Part shown: piece after piece, positions 1 to 6,889 of the stretch
How the letters are laid out: every line of letters starts with the position of its first letter
Position numbering within the stretch: position 1 is the stretch's first letter
Assembly (NCBI GenBank): GCA_002433465.1
Contig: DJIE01000156.1
Location: 428-15,937 of the forward strand
Length of the DNA stretch: 15,510 nt
Direction: 5' to 3'
From: Salinisphaera sp. UBA6602
GTDB taxonomy: Bacteria; Pseudomonadota; Gammaproteobacteria; Nevskiales; Salinisphaeraceae
Notes under the pieces: generated by a model
Told to the model about the DNA's origin: nothing
The model's input: only the letters and a program-made list of their open reading frames with translations
The model's database searches: none
Position numbers and translations under genes: made by a program

Positions 1-969
1 CTCGACGGCGCGCCGGCCCTGCTGAGCGCGGTCGATCGGCGCGTGCATGTCGCCTGCGAGCCGGCGCCGGACGGGCACTGGCGGCTCACGGCGGCCAATC
101 TTGGCATTCATGGCCTCGATCTGGGCACCGACCTGGATATCCCGGCCGGCCTCGACGCCGAAACCCGCCGCAGGATCGCCGTCTTCGCGGCCGTACGCGC
201 CCACAGCGCGCAGGCGCTCGGCGCGCATCTGACAGCACAGCACGTCGCCATCGACAGTCAGGCCTTTGCCCAGGACGGCCACAAGCTCGGCCTGGGCTCG
301 AGTGCGGCCGTGGCCGCCGCGCTTACCGCGGCGCTGTCGCAGGCCAGCGGTGAAACGCTCGATCGCGCCGCCTTGACAACGCGCGCGATCGCGGCCCATC
401 GCACAGCCCAGAACGGCCGTGGCAGCGGCGGCGATGTCGCCACCGCCGTCTACGGCGGGTTGATCAGCTATACCCGCGATCAAACCCCGATACCGCTGAC
501 ATGGCCGGCCGATCTCGCCGCCCATGCTCTGGTGACCGGCACCGGCGCGAGCACGCCCGACCTGGTCGCCCGCGTTGCCGACTACGCCGCCCGGGCGCCC
601 GAGGCATACGGCCGATACCTCGCACAGCTGCACGCGTTGGCCAACCGCGTCATCGACAGCCTGGCCGATAGCCGCGATTTCATCGCCCTCGCAGCCGACT
701 ATTTTGCTGCACTTTGTCGACTGGATGCCGCCGCGAATGCGGGCATCGTCACAGCGCAGCATTTCCATCTGGCCGAGCTGGCCGCGCCCCATGGCGGCAC
801 GTTCAAGAGCTCGGGTGCGGGAGGCGGCGATGTGGGGCTTGTGTTCACGCATCGCGGCAACGCCGAAAAGCACCTGCGCGAGGCGCTGGAAACGGCCGGC
901 GCACGCTTCGTCGACCTGCAATTTGGCGCGCCCGGCGTGCGCTGCGAAACACGCCCATCGCCGGGCTGA
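1..969 (+). CDS. Phosphomevalonate kinase, 5' end cut by the window edge
   Basis: GHMP-superfamily kinase, most likely phosphomevalonate kinase, which phosphorylates mevalonate 5-phosphate with ATP in the cytoplasmic mevalonate pathway. The frame is open from base 1 and its first residues (LDGAPALLSAVDRR) match the conserved strand after the N-terminal GHMP motif 1, so the GTG at 43 is internal and the true start lies upstream. Counting the first codon as residue 1, 322 residues are visible: the ATP-binding motif GLGSSAAV at about 97-104, GSGGD at about 141-145, and the C-terminal glycine-rich motif KSSGAGGGD at about 269-277. The GSGGDVATAVYGG and GAGGGD signatures favour phosphomevalonate kinase over diphosphomevalonate decarboxylase, whose motifs differ. 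The HMG-CoA reductase/mevalonate kinase fusion lies 90 bp downstream on the same strand, which supports the pathway assignment. Family membership is near certain; substrate assignment is slightly less so. Confidence 0.88.
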   Translation, partial: LDGAPALLSAVDRRVHVACEPAPDGHWRLTAANLGIHGLDLGTDLDIPAGLDAETRRRIAVFAAVRAHSAQALGAHLTAQHVAIDSQAFAQDGHKLGLGSSAAVAAALTAALSQASGETLDRAALTTRAIAAHRTAQNGRGSGGDVATAVYGGLISYTRDQTPIPLTWPADLAAHALVTGTGASTPDLVARVADYAARAPEAYGRYLAQLHALANRVIDSLADSRDFIALAADYFAALCRLDAAANAGIVTAQHFHLAELAAPHGGTFKSSGAGGGDVGLVFTHRGNAEKHLREALETAGARFVDLQFGAPGVRCETRPSPG

Positions 970-1010
970 CACGCGGGTACGATAAACTGCGCGCCTGATT
1001 CCTTCGCGCG

Positions 1011-1030
1011 AACCCGGCTGCGGCTGGGTT
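1011..1030 (+). other. Intergenic hairpin between the mevalonate kinase genes
   Basis: AACCCGGC, loop TGCG, GCTGGGTT form an 8-bp stem with one G-T pair inside the 90-bp gap between the phosphomevalonate kinase and the downstream fusion gene. No T-run follows, so it is not a classical intrinsic terminator. It could act as an mRNA processing or stability element, or mean nothing in DNA this rich in GC. Confidence 0.3.
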
Positions 1031-1059
1031 GTGCCTCTTCCTACACGCTTTCGATCGCG

Positions 1060-3336
1060 ATGAGCCAATCCCGGATACCCTCGTTCTACAAGTTCTCCGT
1101 GGCCAACCGGCTGCGCGTTCTGCTCGAACGCGAGGTGATCGACGAACGCGAGTACGAAATGCTCGTCGCCGGCACCCACCTGATGAACGCCGATCAGGCC
1201 GATCGGCTGATCGAGAACGTCATCAGCGTGTTCGGCCTGCCCATGGGGCTGGGCCTGAACTTCCAGATCAACGGACGCGACTACCTGGTGCCCATGGTGG
1301 TGGAGGAGCCCTCGATCATCGCGGCGGTGAGCTCCGCGGCCAAGATCGTGCGCGGCGCGGGCGGCTTCGAAAGCCATGCCGAGCGCCCGCTGCTGATCGG
1401 CCAGATCCAGGTCGTGGACGTACCGCATGCCGCCCGCGCCCGCCAGGCGCTGCTGCAAAATGCCCAGGAAATTCTCGACCTGGCCAACAGCCTGCACCCG
1501 AACATGGTGGCGCGTGGCGGCGGCGCCCGCGAAATCGAGGTGCATACCCACGGCACGACCGCCGACCACGGTGAAATGCTGGTGGTGCATCTGCTGGTGG
1601 ATACCCGCGATGCCATGGGCGCGAACCTCGTCAACACCATGTGCGAAGGTGCCGCGCCGCTGGTGGAGAAGATTTCCGGCGGGCGCGTGTTCCTGCGCAT
1701 TCTCTCCAACCTCACCGATCGCGCGCTGGTTCGCTCGAAGGCGGTCATCCCCACCGATCGGCTGGCCGCGGGTGATTATTCGGGCGAAGAGGTCCGCGAC
1801 GGCATCATCCTGGCCAACGAGTTCGCCGAACTCGACCCCTATCGGGCCACGACCCATAACAAGGGCATCATGAACGGCATCGATGCCGTGGCGATCGCTA
1901 CCGGCAACGACTGGCGTGCCATCGAAGCCGCTGCCCATGCCTATGCCGCCCGCACCGGCCGCTACAGCTCGCTGACCCGCTGGTACGCCAACGCCGACGG
2001 CGATCTGGTGGGCGAACTGGATATTCCGCTCAAGGTCGGCACCGTCGGCGGCCAGGTCGAGTCCAACCAGGCGGTACGAATCGCGCATCGCGTGCTGGGT
2101 ATCGAATCGGCCGCGGAGCTGGCGCAGGTGATGGGCGCAGTGGGCCTGGCCCAGAACTTTGCCGCCATCAAGGCACTATCGACCCACGGCATCCAGCGCG
2201 GCCATATGACCCTGCATGCACGCAGCGTGGCCATGGCCGCCGGCGCGGATGCGGCGATCTTCGACGACGTGGTCGATCGGCTGGTCGCGGCCGGCGATAT
2301 CAAGGTCTGGAAGGCACGCGAAATCATCGCCGAGCTCGAAGATACCGCCCGCGTGAAACAAACCGCGGCCCAGCCCCGCCAGCAGGTCATCGAGCACAGC
2401 GATACCGCCGGCGATATCGGCTACGGCAAGATCATCCTGCTCGGCGAGCATTCCGTGGTCTATGGCCGGCATGCCATCGCGGCCCCCATTCCGCTGCACG
2501 TACGGGCAGAAGTCACTGCCCAGGCGCGCCATATCGAGCTGCTCATCCCGCGCTGGGGCGTGGAAATGCGCCTGGCCGAGCCGGAGCGCGGCGTGAGCTC
2601 GCTGCATGCCTCGATCACGCTCATCGCCGAACGGCTGGGCCTGGCCGAGCGCGGCATGCGCATCGACGTGTTCCCGCATATCCCGCGCGCCAACGGGCTG
2701 GGCGCCTCGGCCGCGCTCGCGGTGGCCGTAATCCGGGCCATGGCGCGCTGTTTCGGTATCGCGATCAGTGAGCGCGAGATTTCCAACCTGGCCTTCGACT
2801 GCGAAAAGATCGCCCACGGCACGCCGTCCGGCATCGACAACACGCTGGCCACCTTCGGCCGGCCGATTCTGTTTCGTCGCGACAACGCGAACAGCCGCGC
2901 CGAGATCCAGGATCTGACCACCCCGCAGCCGATACCGGTGATCATCGGCCTGTCGGGCGTGGCCACGCTCACCATGCAGACGGTGGGCAGCGTACGTGCA
3001 GCCTGGCAGAAAAACCCCGAGCGCTACGAGTCGATCTTCTCGCAGATCGATACGCTGGCCCTGGCCGGCGCCGAGGCCATGCGCAAAGGCGATCTCGCCG
3101 AGCTGGGCGAGCTGATGAATATCGATCATGGCCTGCTCAACGCCCTGCAGGTGTCCTCGCGCGAAATCGAGGAACTGGTGCAGATCGCGCGCGACAACGG
3201 CGCGCTCGGTGCCAAACTCACCGGCGGTGGCGGCGGCGGTGCGATGATCGCGATCAGTGAGCCCGAGCGTACGCAGACCATTGCATCCGCCATGCGCAGC
3301 GCCGGCTACAACACATTCATTACCGAAATTCGTTAA
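1060..3336 (+). CDS. Bifunctional class II HMG-CoA reductase / mevalonate kinase fusion
   Basis: One 758-codon frame encodes two consecutive mevalonate-pathway enzymes. Residues about 1-428 form a class II (bacterial-type) HMG-CoA reductase, which makes mevalonate from HMG-CoA. Its visible catalytic set matches the Pseudomonas mevalonii enzyme: Glu83 in VEEPSIIAA, the DAMGANLVN motif at 184-192, Lys268 in NKGIMNG, Asp284, and His382 in GHMTLHAR. After a linker of about 25 residues, residues about 453-758 form a full-length mevalonate kinase with GHMP motif 1 (GKIILLGEHSVVYG, 456-469), motif 2 (GLGASAAL, 546-553), the catalytic aspartate in HGTPSGID (586-593) and motif 3 (TGGGGGGA, 721-728). 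Both active sites look intact. The linker has no stop and no in-frame start with a ribosome binding site, so two separate proteins are unlikely. The ATG at 1060 begins exactly where class II reductases usually begin, though no good Shine-Dalgarno precedes it. idi follows after 6 bp. Cofactor preference (NADH or NADPH) cannot be read from the sequence. Confidence 0.95.
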   Translation: MSQSRIPSFYKFSVANRLRVLLEREVIDEREYEMLVAGTHLMNADQADRLIENVISVFGLPMGLGLNFQINGRDYLVPMVVEEPSIIAAVSSAAKIVRGAGGFESHAERPLLIGQIQVVDVPHAARARQALLQNAQEILDLANSLHPNMVARGGGAREIEVHTHGTTADHGEMLVVHLLVDTRDAMGANLVNTMCEGAAPLVEKISGGRVFLRILSNLTDRALVRSKAVIPTDRLAAGDYSGEEVRDGIILANEFAELDPYRATTHNKGIMNGIDAVAIATGNDWRAIEAAAHAYAARTGRYSSLTRWYANADGDLVGELDIPLKVGTVGGQVESNQAVRIAHRVLGIESAAELAQVMGAVGLAQNFAAIKALSTHGIQRGHMTLHARSVAMAAGADAAIFDDVVDRLVAAGDIKVWKAREIIAELEDTARVKQTAAQPRQQVIEHSDTAGDIGYGKIILLGEHSVVYGRHAIAAPIPLHVRAEVTAQARHIELLIPRWGVEMRLAEPERGVSSLHASITLIAERLGLAERGMRIDVFPHIPRANGLGASAALAVAVIRAMARCFGIAISEREISNLAFDCEKIAHGTPSGIDNTLATFGRPILFRRDNANSRAEIQDLTTPQPIPVIIGLSGVATLTMQTVGSVRAAWQKNPERYESIFSQIDTLALAGAEAMRKGDLAELGELMNIDHGLLNALQVSSREIEELVQIARDNGALGAKLTGGGGGGAMIAISEPERTQTIASAMRSAGYNTFITEIR

Positions 3337-3342
3337 CCCTTC

Positions 3343-3924
3343 ATGTCCGACCCTTCTACCGCCGCCCCGATCGTGTCCTTTGACGACGAGCCGCTCATTC
3401 TCGTCGACAGCGAAGACAACGTGCTCGGCTACAAGCCCAAGGCCGAGGCCCACGAAGGCGACGGCGTGCTGCATCGCGCGTTTTCGATCTTTCTGTTCGA
3501 CGGCGCGGGCAAGGTGTGGCTGCAACAGCGCGCGCCGGGTAAACAGCTCTGGGGCGGCTACTGGGCCAACAGCTGCTGCAGCCACCCGCGCCGCGGTGAA
3601 ACCGTCGACGCCGCGGCCGGCCGCCGGCTGCACGAAGAACTCGGCGTGAACGCCGACCTCACCTTCCTGTATCGCTTCGAGTATCACGCCCGATTCGGCG
3701 ATGTGGGCGCCGAACACGAGCTGTGCTCGGTCTATGTCGCGCAATCCGATACGCCCGTGGCCGCCAACGTCAACGAAATCGCGGCGAGCCAGGCAGTCAG
3801 CCCCCAGACGCTGGATCGTGAACTCGTCGACAACCCTTCGCTCTACACGCCCTGGCTCAAGCTCGAATGGCCGCGTATTCGTGCCGAGCACTGGCATACG
3901 ATCGAAGCCCTGCTGGCGAACTGA
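3343..3924 (+). CDS. idi: Isopentenyl-diphosphate delta-isomerase, type I (Nudix)
   Basis: Interconverts isopentenyl and dimethylallyl diphosphate in the cytoplasm, supplying the primer for prenyl synthases. The 193-residue protein has the type I signatures: LHRAFS with metal-ligand His44, WANSCCSHP with catalytic Cys79 and His81, a Nudix-like helix (GETVDAAAGRRLHEELG, 85-101) and EHELCSVYV with the acid/base Glu126. These correspond to Cys67 and Glu116 of the E. coli enzyme. The start lies 6 bp after the stop of the fusion gene with no strong ribosome binding site, so translational coupling in one operon is likely. It needs metal and no flavin, unlike the type II isomerases that accompany many Gram-positive mevalonate operons. 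The next gene is convergent, with only 16 bp between stop codons. Confidence 0.95.
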   Translation: MSDPSTAAPIVSFDDEPLILVDSEDNVLGYKPKAEAHEGDGVLHRAFSIFLFDGAGKVWLQQRAPGKQLWGGYWANSCCSHPRRGETVDAAAGRRLHEELGVNADLTFLYRFEYHARFGDVGAEHELCSVYVAQSDTPVAANVNEIAASQAVSPQTLDRELVDNPSLYTPWLKLEWPRIRAEHWHTIEALLAN

Positions 3925-3940
3925 ACCTCGCCCCAGTGCT

Positions 3941-4558
3941 TTAGACGCGCGGCCCGCCTTCCAGGCGCCGCTCCAGTCCGCCGAACAGCGCTTTGGGCGT
4001 ATCGCGCGGCATCAGCCTGGCCGTTTCAGGTCCGGAAAAACCGGTGGCCGGGGACACCCCCACGACACGCCACTCGCCCGCGTCGCGAGCCACGGTATAG
4101 CGCGTAACCCGGCGCATGCCGTGAGAGTCGATGAGCGCTACTTCCACCTGGCGCGAATCGCGTCCGAGCGATCGCAGACCACAGATATCGAAGCGTTGGC
4201 CGGCATAGTGATTGTAGGCATGCGCATAGCGAGCGATCAGCGACTCGCGAAGACGTGCGGTATAGCCCCGGCGTTTGTCCTTGCTCAGCTGCGACCAGCG
4301 ATCGCCGAGCCGATGACGGGCGATACGACGAATATCGAAATCCTGATCGATGCGCTGGGCAAGCTTGTCGTAGCGATCGTCGAACGAGAGCTGCTCGCCC
4401 TGTTTCATGGTGGTCAGCAACAGGCTGTCGAAGCGCTCGACCACCGCCTGGGCCGGCTCGCTTGCGGCCGCGCTCCATACGCCCAGACACACGACGATCA
4501 CGACGCTGGCCACGATACAGGTTAGGGTCTGCTGCAAAGAGTCGCTATAAACGCCCAT
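3941..4558 (-). CDS. Exported MlaC/Ttg2D-family lipid-binding protein, HpnM-like
   Basis: Predicted periplasmic lipid-carrier protein of the MlaC family. The start at 4558 is chosen over an upstream in-frame ATG at 4654 because GGGAG sits about 6 bases before it and because the protein then opens with a signal peptide (hydrophobic residues about 11-28, cleavage near AAASEP). The mature part contains MKQGEQLSFDDRY (51-63), FDIRRIARHRLGDRW (74-88) and YAGQRFDI (118-125). This is the pattern I associate with HpnM, the MlaC branch found in hopanoid clusters, rather than with E. coli MlaC. At 205 residues it is of normal family length. No mlaA, B, D, E or F neighbour is present; it stands alone between idi (convergent) and ispA (divergent), which suggests handling of an isoprenoid-derived lipid. 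MlaC family membership is good; the HpnM subtype rests on recalled motif likeness. Confidence 0.8.
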   Translation of the reverse strand: MGVYSDSLQQTLTCIVASVVIVVCLGVWSAAASEPAQAVVERFDSLLLTTMKQGEQLSFDDRYDKLAQRIDQDFDIRRIARHRLGDRWSQLSKDKRRGYTARLRESLIARYAHAYNHYAGQRFDICGLRSLGRDSRQVEVALIDSHGMRRVTRYTVARDAGEWRVVGVSPATGFSGPETARLMPRDTPKALFGGLERRLEGGPRV

Positions 4559-4697
4559 GCTCGGCTCCCGGCAATACGATCGATGGGATGAATCACGACA
4601 GGAAATCAGACCACGGCCAACGGCCCACAGTTCGCTGCCGGCACGGGCTGTCATCGAATCTTCATGCCGGTGGCCATAGCGGAAAGGCGCGCGGTAT

Positions 4698-4729
4698 TTG
4701 ACCGCCCCGCACTTTAGTGGCTAGCTAGC
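4698..4729 (+). promoter_or_regulatory. Candidate ispA promoter with overlapping palindrome
   Basis: This is the most promoter-like stretch of the 216-bp divergent region (4559-4774) between the HpnM-like gene and ispA. TTGACC at 4698-4703 matches a sigma-70 -35 box well. After 18 bp, TAGCTA at 4722-4727 is only a weak -10 box and lies within the perfect 10-bp palindrome GCTAGCTAGC (4720-4729). A shorter inverted repeat, CACT-TT-AGTG, sits just upstream at 4710-4719. The palindrome could be an operator. Nothing else in the divergent region stands out. Confidence 0.3.
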
Positions 4730-4774
4730 GCGCCATCGCTCACTCTCGCGCCGGGCGAACCGGCTTGCCTGAAC

Positions 4775-5662
4775 ATGGCCCACGACGCCTCCACCGATAT
4801 CCGCGCCCGTATCGAGGCAGCCCTCGAACGCGCCCTGCCGGGCGCAACAACCGAACCCGCACGGCTGCACGAAGCCATGCGCTATGCGGTACTCGGCGGC
4901 GGCAAGCGCATCCGCCCACGGCTGGTGCATGCCACGGGCGAAACGCTCGGCATCGCCCCCGAACGCCTGGACGCGCCGGCCACGGCGGTGGAACTCATCC
5001 ATGCCTATTCGCTGGTCCACGACGACCTGCCGGCCATGGACGACGATGCCCTGCGCCGCGGCCAGCCGACCGTGCATATCGCCTACGACGAGGCGACCGC
5101 CATCCTTGCCGGCGATGCCCTGCAGAGTCTGGCCTTCGAAGTGCTGGCCGGGGACCCGAGCGTGGCCGACCAGCCGGCGATCGGTGCTGCGCGTACGCAT
5201 ACGTTGGCCCTGGCCTGTGGCTCGCGGGGAATGGTGGGTGGCCAGGTCCTGGATATGGCCAGCGAAGGCCGGGCCATCGATCAGGCCACGCTCGAGCGCC
5301 TGCATCGACACAAGACCGGCGCCCTGCTGCGGGCCTGCGTACGTCTGGCCGCGGACACCCAGCCGTCGCTTAACGTCGATTGCCGCGAGGCGCTGGATCG
5401 CTTTGCCGATCATATCGGCCTGGCGTTTCAGGTACGCGACGACGTGCTCGATATCGAATCCGATACGCAGACCCTGGGCAAGACCCAGGGCGCGGATATC
5501 GCCCATGCCAAGGCCACCTATCCCGCCCTGCTCGGCCTGGACGCGGCACGCGATTACGCAAACCGTCTGTACGAGCACGCGCTCGCGGCACTGGCACCAT
5601 TCGGCGACGATGCCGACCCGTTGCGGACGATCGCTGCCGAGATCGTCAAGCGCGACCACTAG
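4775..5662 (+). CDS. ispA: Farnesyl (geranyl) diphosphate synthase, IspA type
   Basis: Trans-prenyltransferase that condenses DMAPP with IPP, probably to farnesyl diphosphate, the precursor of quinone side chains, undecaprenyl phosphate and any squalene or hopanoids. The 295-residue protein is close to E. coli IspA (299). It shows GGGKRIRPRL (41-50), the first Asp-rich motif DDLPAMDD (83-90) followed by DALRRG, the GMVGGQ motif (152-157) and the second Asp-rich motif DDVLD (222-226). HAYSLVHDD before the first motif, with the two-residue insertion inside it, is typical of bacterial short-chain FPP synthases. The start at 4775 has only a weak ribosome binding site, but the N-terminus has normal length. 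It is placed beside the mevalonate genes but on its own transcript, because the convergent/divergent HpnM-like gene lies between them. The next gene is convergent, 18 bp away. Product length (C10, C15 or C20) is inferred. Confidence 0.93.
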   Translation: MAHDASTDIRARIEAALERALPGATTEPARLHEAMRYAVLGGGKRIRPRLVHATGETLGIAPERLDAPATAVELIHAYSLVHDDLPAMDDDALRRGQPTVHIAYDEATAILAGDALQSLAFEVLAGDPSVADQPAIGAARTHTLALACGSRGMVGGQVLDMASEGRAIDQATLERLHRHKTGALLRACVRLAADTQPSLNVDCREALDRFADHIGLAFQVRDDVLDIESDTQTLGKTQGADIAHAKATYPALLGLDAARDYANRLYEHALAALAPFGDDADPLRTIAAEIVKRDH

Positions 5663-5680
5663 CCGCGCGCCCCAACCGAC

Positions 5681-6298
5681 TCAGGTACCCACGACTAAAA
5701 CGCGCTCTGCGTCGACGATCATCGCCTGGGTGTTGCTCAAGGGCCGCAGCGCGAGCTTTGTGCCATAGGTGGCCATGATCCGTTCGGCGGCCTCGGCAAA
5801 CGGGGCGTTGCCGTAATGCGGAACCGGAAAGAAGTCGATCAGCCCCAGCCCGCTAAAGTCCTCGAGATCGGCGGCTGCCGAGAGGTCGTCCATCGCCTGC
5901 GCATATTCGATATGCGGTGCGACGACCATCGCGCCTGCCGATTCACCCAGGTAGGGCGTGCCCGACTCGACTTCTTGAACCAGATCTTGATCGGCGCCTG
6001 TCCTTCGCAGTTCCTGGCGTAGATAGAACGTATTGCCGCCGCTGACGTAGATATAGTCGTTGTCTTGCAGCATGCGGCGCCTGTTTTCTGGCGTCACCGT
6101 TGAAATATCCAGCATATCGACCTCGAGGCCCTGGCGCTGCAACGCCTGCCGCCCCTGCTCGACGTAGAAATTCACTTTCTCCACCACGCTGGCCGTGGCA
6201 ATGAAGGTCACGCGTTTGCCTGCGCCGTCATCGCCGACAAATCCTGCGAACGCATCTTCGACCTGGGCAAACGACGAGGACAGGAACAGTTTTTTCAT
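5681..6298 (-). CDS. Peptidase E-like protein (family S51, class I GATase-like fold)
   Basis: A 205-residue cytoplasmic protein of the peptidase S51 / type 1 glutamine amidotransferase-like group. The nucleophile elbow GESAGAM places the serine at residue 120, the same position as in E. coli PepE. VSGGNT (85-90) is the conserved glycine-rich loop, and His161 in the PHYG motif is the likely catalytic histidine. PepE itself cleaves N-terminal aspartyl dipeptides; the substrate here is unknown. The opening MKKLFLSSSF, the TASVVEKV segment and the AMDDLSAAADLEDF segment resemble, from memory, a subgroup common in Firmicutes. Its base composition also looks somewhat lower in GC than its neighbours by eye. 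It lies 57 bp downstream of the four-helix membrane protein on the same strand, and may be the last gene of that operon or a later insertion. No strong Shine-Dalgarno is seen. Confidence 0.85.
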   Translation of the reverse strand: MKKLFLSSSFAQVEDAFAGFVGDDGAGKRVTFIATASVVEKVNFYVEQGRQALQRQGLEVDMLDISTVTPENRRRMLQDNDYIYVSGGNTFYLRQELRRTGADQDLVQEVESGTPYLGESAGAMVVAPHIEYAQAMDDLSAAADLEDFSGLGLIDFFPVPHYGNAPFAEAAERIMATYGTKLALRPLSNTQAMIVDAERVLVVGT

Positions 6299-6355
6299 CT
6301 GCTTTCACATCCCGATTCTTTCAAAGCCATTCGCTCGACGCGATCGAAGCTCATG

Positions 6356-6886
6356 TCAGGACTCATCCGAGCGCAGGCCCAGCGTGCGCAGCCGCAGTAC
6401 CCAGCGGCCAAGCGCGCGCGCACCCACCACGACGCCGAACGCCAGCACGCAGCGCAGGGCGACAACCACAACCTGCAACCACTGGCCCCGTGTCGGCGAG
6501 CCTGCACCGGCCTGGCGCTCCAGAAGCACCGCCTGTACCGCGTTCCATATCAGCTGTGGCAGGCCATGGATCAATACCACCATGCCGGCTACAGCGAAAG
6601 CGATCGCCGCGACCGACTCGGCAGTCAAACCACCGGTGTCGACAGGCTCGCTACCGGCGCCACTCATGGCGCTGGCAAGCCACGGCGCGCCAAGCCACAG
6701 CAAAGCGGCCAGGCTGATCGGCATCACCAGCTGCAGCAGCACGCTCAGCTGCAGCAGCGACGCGTCTTCGACCGGATCACCCGCCCATGCGTACGGCACA
6801 CTCTGGACAGCCACCAGAAGACCGCGCGCCACCAGGTAGAGAGCGATCAGCCGGATACCAATGACCGCCAGATCGCGCGTGGCCAT
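6356..6886 (-). CDS. Small integral membrane protein, about four transmembrane helices
   Basis: I do not recognise this 176-residue protein. Hydrophobic segments at about 8-28, 44-72, 91-119 and 134-158 suggest four membrane helices, followed by a short basic C-terminus (RLRTLGLRS). No catalytic motif is visible. Its start is 3 bp after the stop of the DUF4139 gene on the same strand, so the two are almost certainly co-transcribed and probably translationally coupled. This ties it to an envelope-related operon with an AmpG-like permease. Function unknown. Confidence 0.75.
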   Translation of the reverse strand: MATRDLAVIGIRLIALYLVARGLLVAVQSVPYAWAGDPVEDASLLQLSVLLQLVMPISLAALLWLGAPWLASAMSGAGSEPVDTGGLTAESVAAIAFAVAGMVVLIHGLPQLIWNAVQAVLLERQAGAGSPTRGQWLQVVVVALRCVLAFGVVVGARALGRWVLRLRTLGLRSDES

Positions 6887-6889
6887 CGT

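Noticed and set aside
978..983. TACGAT as a -10 box for the reductase/kinase fusion gene
   Set aside because: Only four of six positions match, and no -35 box is found at the right distance within the end of the preceding gene.
2176..3897. 573-codon open frame antisense to the HMG-CoA reductase/mevalonate kinase and idi genes
   Set aside because: It lies opposite two strongly recognised genes and its translation shows no family motif. Long antisense frames are common in GC-rich DNA.
4559..4654. N-terminal extension of the HpnM-like protein to an ATG at 4654
   Set aside because: The extension would bury the signal peptide 40 residues inside the protein, and a GGGAG ribosome binding site supports the start at 4558.
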